Made by a program: the position numbers and the translations under genes. A DNA stretch of 64,000 nucleotides, taken from contig NC_026658.2 in NCBI RefSeq assembly GCF_000004075.3, positions 23,548,075 to 23,612,074 of the forward strand, in the 5' to 3' direction. How positions within the stretch are numbered: position 1 is the stretch's first letter; every line of letters begins with the position of its first letter. Origin of the DNA: Cucumis sativus (Eukaryota; Streptophyta; Magnoliopsida; Cucurbitales; Cucurbitaceae). The notes beneath the pieces were generated by a model, which made no database searches, was not told the origin of the DNA, and was given only the letters and a program-made list of their open reading frames with translations. Shown one piece after another: positions 12,019-20,956 of the stretch.

Positions 12019-13790
12019 ATCTGCTTAAACAGCGGCTTAAGTCTCTCTCCCTATTTTGTAAGAAACTACGTTATATCAATAACCAGTTTACTCACTTCCA
12101 AGTTTAGTTCTAACACCATTTATTTAACTGGAAGTTCTTTACTCGCAGGACTTGTTCATCGTTAACTAACAAAGTCAGTGAATAAGCTGCTTTCCCATTG
12201 ATGGCTTGTTTGCAGGGAGCAGAATTTGGGTCGCTTTCTCAATGGCTTACTTTGTGGGAAGAAGAAGAATCCTAAAACTATATCATCAGGTTTCTTCATT
12301 CCCCAGTTATCTTTCTTTCTGTTTATGTTTTGGTTTTTCTTTTTCCTGTTTGAAAGCTTGCCTATATCTATCTCCATTTCAGAGGTTTCTATGCTATGGA
12401 GTAGTATCTGTTTTTTTTTTTTCAGTGTCTTTAATTTAATGGTGTATTTTAATGGCAAAGACACTGAATCTATCTAATCTTGCACAACATTCTAGTCTTC
12501 GTTGTAATAATGGAAAATCCACTGCCTTTTCATTGATTTCACCTATTTGGTTTGTTCTTATTGTTATGGAAAACTTGAATTTGATTACAAAGTTTTTGTG
12601 TCTTTAAAGCTCTGATATTTAGGATTATATATAAAAGGCTATAAATGCTCTCAAACTAGGAAGTTTTCCCCAAATGAATGCCCTCCTTCTAGTGCCATTC
12701 TTAGGAAAAACTATTCAATGTTGCTACATATGATTGCATCCTAATAACCATTGGATGTACTTTCGAAAAATTGCATACCCTTAGTAACCAATTAGATGCT
12801 ACAAAATTTTAGCTTCATTGCGGTGGTCTCCTTGAATAATTTCTTCATTCTTGACCTATTTTATGAATGCCACTTTAAACTATGAGAACATGAAAATCTA
12901 GGTTCTGTAAAGAGTTTCAAGCGATCCTCATCCAATCCAAACTTTCTTCATACCAGACATTTCCTAAGGCTTCAACTTCCCCTAAGTGGTAGATTTGAGA
13001 TTTCCTTAAGCATGTTCTTACAAGCTGTGAGAATTTGTTGTGAACATTTCTTCTCTAACTATCCAAAATACTATAAGAAACTGAGGAATGTTAACATCAG
13101 CCAAAATCACTTTTGAGATGGTGAACATTAGAAATGAGGATTTGAGTAACCTATTGTAGAAGAATTAGATATACAGTAAAATTTAGAAGATGTATGCCAT
13201 TAATATGGTGTTTATGGCTATTCTGACCACTGCCTGTTTTTTTTTCTCTTATGTGCTTTTCTTACTGAATGTCTCCTGTCAAAGTTAATGGCATAGCATT
13301 TACTCATATGATATCTACAGTAGTTGATATATCGTAATTCTAGGAGATAGCAGTATTTAATGTGCCAAAGTTGATCCCTATTTTATAACTTATAGCAGTT
13401 TTTAGTCGAACGAAAATTCAAATCAAATCTCTTACTTCATGATCAAGAGTATTACTCTTTTATAGTTGTGCTATGCTTGCGTTGGTCATTCGAAAAATAC
13501 TTTAAACTAATGAAATTATTTTTATGTATTTTGATTTTCCATCCAAATCTAATTCTATTGATTATGATGCCGTACATTTTTTTTAGGGTTAGAGATTTGA
13601 ACTTTGAATTGTAATACAATACACTTCACACAATCAAACTCAACTCCAAGCTTTAGGGTCTAATTCTAGTTTTCAAACTTGGTGAAAGAATTTGAATTTA
13701 AAACTCAAATTAGAGCGAGTTTTGAATCCTTAGAAAGAAAAGCAACTTTGAAATTTATATTATTCTTGTTTATTTCACTTTTTTTTCTTT
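12019..13790 (+). other. 3' flank of the TCP gene; possible 3'UTR intron
   Basis: No coding sequence is recognisable. A donor-like GTAAGAAA about 40 bases after the stop (12058) and an acceptor-like TTTGCAG ending near 12216 could bound a 3'UTR intron; this is inference only. The rest to 13790 is unremarkable AT-rich sequence. Confidence 0.35.
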
Positions 13791-13899
13791 TTTGAACAGT
13801 AATAAAATTGAATCTTATCTATTTTTTGAATGCTCGAATTTTAAGAATTTTGGCGCTTACAAATCATTTTATAAAGTTGGGGCTTCCTCATTGGTGATG

Positions 13900-13900
13900 C

Positions 13901-13962
<62 letters not shown>
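13900..13962. repeat. (ATT)n microsatellite
   Basis: An uninterrupted ATT trinucleotide run of about 21 units. An open frame crossing it merely reads poly-isoleucine. Confidence 0.95.
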
Positions 13963-14095
13963 TGTAAATTGATAATAGCAAAATCTACATGTTTACCTCA
14001 ATTATATTTTTAACATTAATTTAAAAGTTTAAAATATTGGCTTGATTTTATTTACAATTTTTAGTTTAATTTACATCAACCTAACAAAATCCAAA

Positions 14096-14237
14096 AACAA
14101 AAGTTTATCAACTTGGAAAAATAATCTCATAATTTTTAGATTTGTCCTTGAACGTTAGTTTATCGGAACAAAAGTTTATCAACTTGGAAAAATAATCTCA
14201 TAATTTTTAGATTTGTCCTTGAACGTTAGTTTATCGG
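14096..14237. repeat. Exact tandem duplication, 71-bp unit, two copies
   Basis: Bases 14096-14166 are repeated immediately and apparently without change at 14167-14237. The identity implies a recent duplication. Two more imperfect direct duplications follow: a short T/A-rich block at about 14278-14335, and a block of about 60 bp at 14404-14466 repeated at 14487-14545. Confidence 0.92.
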
Positions 14238-14403
14238 TCATTTTTTACCTTTTTCGATTTCTTCTTTTTCATTTTTTTTTCTTTTATTTTAAAATGATTT
14301 ATTAATTTTCTTTTATTTTAAAATAATTTATTCTTTTATATCTTCACTATTTTCTGCCAAACTATTTAAAGCTATTTCACTATTGTTTTCAATCTTCTTC
14401 CTC

Positions 14404-14545
14404 ATAGTTGAAGTCTTTTCCTCATTTTTAAAATGTGTTTTTAACATAATTGACATAATCGTTTAGCATGTTTCTAACGAAACCTCATATTTGAAGTCTT
14501 TTCCTCATTTTTAAAATGTATTTTAACATAATTGATAATCGTTTA
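14404..14545. repeat. Imperfect direct duplication of about 60 bp
   Basis: Two blocks starting near 14404 and 14487 share the order TTGAAGTCTTTTCCTCATTT, then AAAATGT, ACATAATTGA and ATAATCGTTTAG, with small indels. This is older than the exact duplication just upstream and shows the same local tendency to duplicate. Confidence 0.75.
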
Positions 14546-14651
14546 GATCATTTACATTGTACTAGACAATTGTTTATCACCATCAATACAATCGAATATC
14601 ATTCATGTAGTTTGTAGCAAAAAAATAAAAAGGATTTAGACAAAAAACAAT

Positions 14652-14725
14652 TGGTCCCGGCGGGGCTCGAACCCGCGACCTTCGGCTCATAAGACCAACG
14701 CTCTAACCAACTGAGCTACGGGACC
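14652..14725 (-). tRNA. tRNA-Ile (anticodon UAU), copy 1
   Basis: The minus strand folds as a complete 74-nt cloverleaf without CCA. The acceptor stem GGTCCCG pairs with CGGGACC and the discriminator is A. The D arm carries the A box TAGCTCAGTTGG, and the T arm GCGGG-TTCGAGC-CCCGC carries the B box. The anticodon stem TTGGT/GCCGA frames the loop CTTATGA, which gives anticodon TAT after U33. No intron is present. A T-rich run lies just past the 3' end on the minus strand (complement of the A run near 14642), as a Pol III terminator. The base after the anticodon is G rather than the A usual for anticodons ending in U. Confidence 0.88.
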
Positions 14726-14834
14726 TCAGACATTTAGTAAATAGAGAAGGCACAATTAGTCTTAAGAGACAAGAAAACATGAGGCAAAAGAAAAAGATTT
14801 GACAAAGTTGAAAGATCAAACAATCAATTCAAAT

Positions 14835-14908
14835 TGGTCCCGGCGGGGCTCGAACCCGCGACCTTCGGCTCATAAGACCAACGCTCTAACCAACTGAGCT
14901 ACGGGACC
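14835..14908 (-). tRNA. tRNA-Ile (anticodon UAU), copy 2
   Basis: Identical over all 74 positions to the copy 109 bp away and in the same orientation, so the same fold, anticodon TAT and internal promoter boxes apply. The flanks of the two copies are not obviously similar beyond a few bases. That fits either an old tandem duplication with eroded flanks or a homogenised pair. A five-T run on the minus strand about 40 bases past the 3' end (near 14793) may terminate transcription. Confidence 0.88.
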
Positions 14909-16500
14909 AATACATAAATGAATGGTTAATTTAGATTTTTAATTTTTAAAAAGGGTTTTTTTCAATAGTAATTACAAATACAAACTATTTACCCGTATGA
15001 GAAAAAACCACTATGGAACAAAGACTACTATACTTGATTCGATCATAAAATATAAATAGTTTGTCAATTTTGTCATTTTTATCGGTTCATTTTAAAAACG
15101 AGTCAAATGGGAATTTTGGAAATATATTTCATGAAATTTGTAATCATTATTTAAACATCTTACACCAAAATTAACTTAAAATTACTAAACTCAAAGGTTT
15201 ATCGAAATTATTACTAAATTGTAAATTTAAAAAATACATAAACTAAGATTGAATAAATTTCTTGTTTAAGAGTAGTATTAAAGACTATTTATTATCATAC
15301 TATCCTATATTTATATTCGATCAATCATAAATTCGAATTACAAAAACAAGATAGGTTAATAAGACATACTTCTTTTTGTAATAAATAAGCTCAACTTATT
15401 TAATAAATATCATACGTAGTTATTTTGATAAAATAAAATTTATTGAGCATGGTTTGAGAACTAATTATTTTGAACAAATCTTTATTTGCTTAGCTAAAAA
15501 ATAGATGTTAAGCTTAAGATTAGTGATGGTTCAAAGAATATAGGTTAAGAGTACAACTCAAATAAATAACAAACGTAGTCCTTAAAATTTTATATATTAT
15601 CTCTATTCATAACTAAACTTAAAAATATGTATAATTAAATTTTGAATTTTCAAATTTTGTATCCCCTGCATATTTAAACTTTTAATTTTCTATTTTGGTT
15701 TTTTAGAATTAGGCCTGAAAGCATTATTTTCATTTATTAGTTTATATGCAATGCTGTAGATGTTTTTTTTCCAAATTCAAAACCAACATTTGAAAACTAA
15801 ATAAAAAGAATAGATTTATTTAGTAATTATTTGATTTTTAAAAATTAAATACTCCATCTATCTCTAAATTTGTCTATTTGTTATCTACTTTTTTTTTTTT
15901 GTAAGTTAAGTCAAAATTTCAAAACTATAACAAATGGTTTTTAAAAAATTGTTTTTGTGTTTAGAATATCCTTGAAATTTCAAGTCTTGTATTTAAAAAT
16001 GAAATAAATCATCGTATGAAATTGAGATAAAATATATATAATTTTCTAAACTAAAAAAAATCAAATAGTTATAAAATAAAGTCATACTTTTCAAAAGATT
16101 GTACGCGTTACAAATGAAATATGAAAATGAAGGGAAGAAAACGAACACATTTTTCAAAAAGCCATGGAGCCTAAATGTTATATTCTACATCAATTTTAGT
16201 TATGTGTGGAGTAAGGTTGCAATTTTTTTTTATGATTAAAGGTATATGCTAAATATTACATTAAACCTTTTCAACTAGTGAGAAAATTAGAACTTCTCCA
16301 ATATAATAAGTAAAATTTAAAAATTGAGTATGTTAAATTGCAAATACAGTAATATTATTTTAAAGGAGTTTTTTTTCCTTCTTGAAAAGTATAACAAATT
16401 GGTAAAATATATACATTGTATAGAACAATTTTGGAAATAAAAAAGAGGCAATAGGCCCACAGTGCAAAATAACAAAAATATCTTCGTGATAAATTGGTCA
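14909..16500. other. Gene-free AT-rich intergenic DNA
   Basis: No coding exon, RNA gene or clear repeat boundary is visible. It is homopolymer-rich, with a poly(T) run near 15891-15900. Confidence 0.45.
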
Positions 16501-16504
16501 CACA

Positions 16505-16725
16505 CGCATGAAAAACTTGGTGCACGGTTGTTTAGATATAGGTATACGATTGTTCAGATCTTGGTATGCAATCGTGAACCAAGATCGTTTAATTTTGGTA
16601 CATGATCGTTTATCAAGATCTAAATGATTTTTATTCAAGATCGTGTACCAATGTTTTTTTTTTATATTGGTATAGGATCCTGAACCAAGACCGTTAAGAT
16701 ATTGGTACATAATTGTTTAGGTCTG
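16505..16725. repeat. Degenerate minisatellite with GATCGT...ACCAAGATC units
   Basis: Short related units alternate along this stretch: ACGATTGTTCAGATCTTGGT, CAATCGTGAACCAAGATCGT, GTACATGATCGTTTATCA and similar, some in opposite orientation. The result is a string of weak inverted and direct repeats of about 20-35 bp. The open frames here and just downstream (16717-16963, minus) are low-complexity. Confidence 0.6.
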
Positions 16726-17453
16726 AAAGATGAAATGTATGAGAGACAACTTATTTCTTACTAACTGGGAATATGAAGAAGTGAAAAAAGGAAGAAAAAA
16801 AGGAAAGAGAGATGACGAAGAAGGAATAAATTTTGTAAGAGGAAATGGAAAACATGAATAACAACCAGTGAGAATATGAAAAAGAAAAATAATATGAAGA
16901 GGAGATGAATACATCGCAAACAAGAAAAAGAAGCGAAAGATGGTTGGCACTATTCAAGGGCAAACCAGAAATTTATGAAAATAGCATGAGCTTTTTCATT
17001 TTGTTACACTCGAGGTAAATATTTTAGTTTTTTTTTTATATATTTATGAAAATTAACCTATTTTAAATTGTAACTTGAAAATATTTGCAAACATAATGTA
17101 ATTTTACTATCTTTTGTAAATTTGTTTTAAAGAGCAGAATTCAAATAGACCCGTAGAAAAAATCTCAAAGCACTTAGAACGACACATAAAAGTTCATGCA
17201 CAAGTATCGAGACTAATTACATAAGGAGGTTTCAAATGAGGCTCTATTCAACTCACGTCAAATATGGTAGATAACAACATACCAAACGGCATTTTGGAGT
17301 TTACGCCGGGGTCGATTCCCTTATTAACAAAAAGATAAAATATATTTTAGAGAAAAGAAAAAAGAAAAAATAAGAAGAGAGAAAAGGGTAAGTGTATGAA
17401 AGGAAGAAAGAGATGAATTGCATTGCATTGCATACAAATGTTTGGAGGAGAGG
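16726..17453. other. Upstream region of the SPEAR/TIE-like gene
   Basis: A purine-rich tract on plus (about 16780-16950) is followed by AT-rich DNA. A patch at 17140-17335 contains CGGGGTCGATTCCC, which resembles a tRNA-derived B box in a decayed SINE, but the rest of such an element is not visible. The direct promoter of the downstream gene starts near 17400. Confidence 0.35.
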
Positions 17454-17460
17454 TATAAAA
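17454..17460 (+). promoter_or_regulatory. TATA box of the SPEAR/TIE-like gene
   Basis: TATAAAA within GGTATAAAAGG, placed to start transcription near 17485. A small ATTGCATTGCATTGCAT repeat lies just upstream. Confidence 0.65.
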
Positions 17461-17484
17461 GGAGAGGAGCCCACAAGTTGGATT

Positions 17485-18091
17485 CCAAAAGATCATTCCT
17501 TTCCTATACAAAACAAAACAAAAACAAACCCAAACCTAAAGTGATGAATTGGGTTGTAAAGTTGGCTTGGCCTTGAGCTCATTTTGGAACTATAATCCAT
17601 AATTTCAGAGAGAGAAAATCTCAAAAATGGGTTTTAGATTTACATGGAAAGGAACCCACTTAGTAAATTGTATTTGTAGCACAACGAGTGAATTTGATCT
17701 TCGTCAGAGTCGGTCTAGGAGTGAAACGAGGAGTAGAGCGACTATTTTGGCGATATAATCGTTTCCAAAAATTCTCTGTATGTATTCTAATCTAATTTTA
17801 ATCTTTCATGTTCTTGATCTTCAACTGATTTGATTTCCCCCTCCCCTTCATTTCTCTCAGACATGCAACTGGATTTGAGAAGAATCTAATTCCCTCTCTT
17901 GATCTTTTTCATTTCGCTTTGGTAGCTTCGCTTTCTCACTTTTTTTTTTTTTTTTTTACCCCCCCCATGTGGGTTCTGTTTGTCGAGAGTCTCTTATGCT
18001 TTGTTAAGTGGAAATAGTGACTTTGTTTCAGATGGATTAGAAACTAGGATGTGTTTGAATTTTGGTTTGCGTTTTGAAGTCTAGATGGAAG
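17485..18091 (+). promoter_or_regulatory. Long 5' leader with uORFs and a probable leader intron
   Basis: Upstream ATGs open a 10-residue frame (17544-17576, MNWVVKLAWP) and a 43-residue frame (17627-17758). A donor-like GTATGT at 17778 and an acceptor TTTGTTTCAG ending at 18031, with a pyrimidine tract between, suggest a 5'UTR intron of about 250 bases. After it come a minimal ATG-GAT-TAG frame and an 11-residue frame at 18049. The uORF-rich leader suggests translational control. The splicing is inference. Confidence 0.45.
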
Positions 18092-19829
18092 ATGATAGGA
18101 ATGGCAGAAGAGGAGCAAAAACAGAGGTGTTATAATAATAGATTTGGGAGTTTTGGGACAATTGGTGGTATTAGTGGTAGATCTTCTTCTAAGAAACTTA
18201 AACCAAAGCCTAAGAAAGTTCCACAAAGAGGACTTGGCGTTGCACAGCTTGAGAAGATTAGATTAGAGGAACAACAGAAGAATGATGCAGCTGCTGCAAT
18301 TTTCTCATCTTCTTCTCCATTGTCACCAACCAAATCCTCCTCTTATTTGTCTTTACCGATTCCTAGTTTTCTCCAATCAAACCGATCATCATCTTCGTCG
18401 TCTTTCCCTTCGTCACCTCCGGTGAATCTCTCCTCGTCCGCCTCAATGTTTGGGCCACCTCTGCCTGTTTTAAACATGCATGTTAAAGATTCTTTCACTG
18501 TTCCATTGATGGATCAAGCAAATAGTGGTGGATCTGAAACTGGGTTGTCTGCAGTTACAATTTTGGAGCAAGGAAATGCTCTCAAATGGCAAAATTCTTG
18601 TGATTACTATCTTGAGAAGGAAAATTATGGGGTTGATCCTGGGTTGGCACTTCGTTCAGATTTTGATTTCCCTTATGGAGTTAACCCTGGCTTGCCTTCT
18701 ACAAAACTCCTGCAAAGATCACAGGAAAATCAAGCACCTTCTCCCATGGTAATGCAGAAGCTTTTTTTGTTTTCTTTGACTGTCTATGCAATACCTCTTG
18801 AATAAGGAGACTGATTTGATTAATGGAACTTGCAGGTGAATCTGTCATCAACAACTTCAATGTCTTCTGGTCTTAATGTCCAGATAGAGCCCCCTTCAAA
18901 CCAAAGCTATTGTTATGGCAACTACTCAACCATCTGGCCAGACAAGGAAGAGAAGGTGACTTCAATTACTTTACTTGGATTTATTTTCATTATGATTGTG
19001 TAAATAATTCAGCCACCACTGAAAAATGCTGTGCATTAGTATATAGTTTGACTCATGGTCAAAATAAGTGCTGTAAAGTTTTGGAACTCACCACTGAAAA
19101 ATGCTGTATTTGTCGAAATGTGTGAATGATTGTGTGAATTATGTACATACAGATGTTCGGCACGAAGAGATTGCCTCGCTTTTCTCCAAACAATCCAACT
19201 GAACCGGTGTTTGATCACAACTCTTCCTTCACTGTTCCAAATAGATCCGATGATTCAACATCACATGGCAATGGAAGCGCACTGAGTTTTCGGTAAGACA
19301 CTGTCTGATTTGATCATGCTTTATATGCTTTAGATATGGTGCCATAGTTGCCCGAATTGTTTTTCCAATATGCAGAGAGGATCGTGCTCGGAGCTTAACA
19401 TGCGTATCTGCACCGAGTTCCTTGGAACACATCAAAGACGATGACTTTAATGGAAACTTCCTTACCCTTGCTTCTCTTGCTACTTGTTGGACATCATGTT
19501 CAAGCTCTAAGATTGCTAAGTGTCCTCCAACCTATCCTCTTCTTCAGAATCTTAGGAATTCCAATTCGGAACCACATTCTTCTCAGGTAAGAAAAGAGTG
19601 AGTGAGTGCATAATGGTTTGTCCTTTGATGTTCTATCATTTGCTGAATTTCATTTTTTTTTATTGATATGTCAAAGGGAGGATTAAAACCTGTCAGATTG
19701 GCCGAAAAGCAGCCTTTCTATAGCTTCCTCCCACCTGCAGAGACAAAAACTGGGAAAGAAACTGCCATTTCTAAAACCAAGTGCAATGGGGAAGTAGGAG
19801 AAATACTTGATCTAGATTTGAAGTTGTAG
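18092..19829 (+). CDS. SPEAR: SPEAR/TIE-type EAR-motif transcriptional adaptor
   Basis: Five exons: 18092-18748, 18836-18955, 19153-19292, 19376-19586, 19677-19829. They join in phase into 426 residues. The N-terminal SPL motif (about residues 41-63) reads KKVPQRGLGVAQLEKIRLEE, the signature of SPOROCYTELESS/NOZZLE and its SPEAR/TIE relatives. A second conserved block, MFGTKRLPRFSP, begins exon 3 (about residue 260). The protein ends in ILDLDLKL, a C-terminal LxLxL EAR motif. In Arabidopsis these proteins bind CIN-type TCPs by the N-terminal region and recruit TOPLESS corepressors by the EAR motif, which silences TCP targets in leaf and ovule development. The TTG-initiated upstream extension is not needed. 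ATG 18101 is an alternative start three codons downstream. Which SPEAR/TIE paralogue this is cannot be settled here. Confidence 0.92.
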
Positions 19830-20956
19830 AAGCTAGAGCTTAATGTTATGTTGTAGCCACAGTGGTGGGTGTTCATACAATAGATATCCTCATTGCTACA
19901 AAACCTGTATGTTACCCTTTTGCAAGCTCTGTTTTTGGTTAAACTAGATAGGTTTAAATTATGCTGTTTTGTGTAAGAAACCCAAAATCCTAGCCTGAAG
20001 TTGGTTTCTTGGGTACCTTTTTCTGCTATTAGTTTTTTGTTTTTCATTTCTGCAAACCACAGTTTTGATGTCAGTTTCAAAGTCAAAAAAATTAAAAACT
20101 AGATTTGAAATTCTGATCTCCTGTTCTATTTCTAACATTTCTCTCTTTACCATTTCTTTTCCCTGTTCTTTGCAAATTCTCTTTCTCAAAAACTTAACCT
20201 TGTAACTTCGATCTTCTCTGTAGTATTGTATTTAGCTTTTCATACCACTTAACAAGGAAACACTAGCTCAAAGTACACTAACATGAGAAATAGTGTAACA
20301 AGAAAATTTATCCTTTCGAGGACTAATCTCTTCAAAAGAATTCACCACCCTATTACTATCGAATCACTAATATAAAACCATTTGGGGATATGTTTGTTAC
20401 AAAAATGATTACCTACGCCTACAGAAATTCAAAATGGATAGTGTTTTTCTTCCCCAAGAAACTAAAAATCGTTGAATTGACCATATAGTTTAAGAATGAA
20501 AGTAGTTTCTTAAAGATGATTATGATATTTCCTTCGACAACTACTTTCCTTTTGAAAAGATCTCACATAAAGAAGATGAGGAGGAAAATTCAATCCCTAA
20601 TCTCTTTTTTTTTTTTGAGTTAAACCTTCGAGAAATTAACCAAGGCCAAAACATAATAATTAAAAGAAACATACAATTCTTAGAGAATTCAACGTGAAAT
20701 GATGCATAGAACATATATATATAATTTCTTTTTGAGTTCACCATGACCCCCAACTTTTTTATTAGATAATTCGATAAACAAATTATGCTCATTATTTTAC
20801 TTCACTTTCAATATCAATACCAACACAAAAATGAAGCAAATAAAAAGAGAGCAGAACAGTTATTGTATAACATTGGCTCAGCAGAGAGTATGTGCAAAAA
20901 CATCCGGAAATTTAAAGGAACAAACCCCCTGAATAAAACTCAAAATGCCGACTGAT
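19830..20956. other. Convergent 3' ends of SPEAR-like and NCL genes
   Basis: About 1.1 kb between two stop codons that face each other. It should contain both 3'UTRs. T-rich sequence runs through 20030-20200, followed by AT-rich sequence. Short minus-strand frames here carry no domain. Confidence 0.5.

Noticed and set aside
13792-14013. Membrane protein with a poly-isoleucine segment
   Set aside because: An artefact of reading through the ATT microsatellite.
14096-14237. CRISPR-like or satellite array
   Set aside because: Only two adjacent copies without spacers; a simple tandem duplication in a plant genome.
14652-14725. Plus-strand tRNA-Met, because plus reads GGCTCATAAG
   Set aside because: The A box and TTCGA arm are in the right order only on minus, where the loop is CTTATGA.
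18062-18091. Start of the SPEAR-like protein at 18062
   Set aside because: That codon is also TTG. Normal ATGs at 18092 and 18101 lie just before the conserved part.
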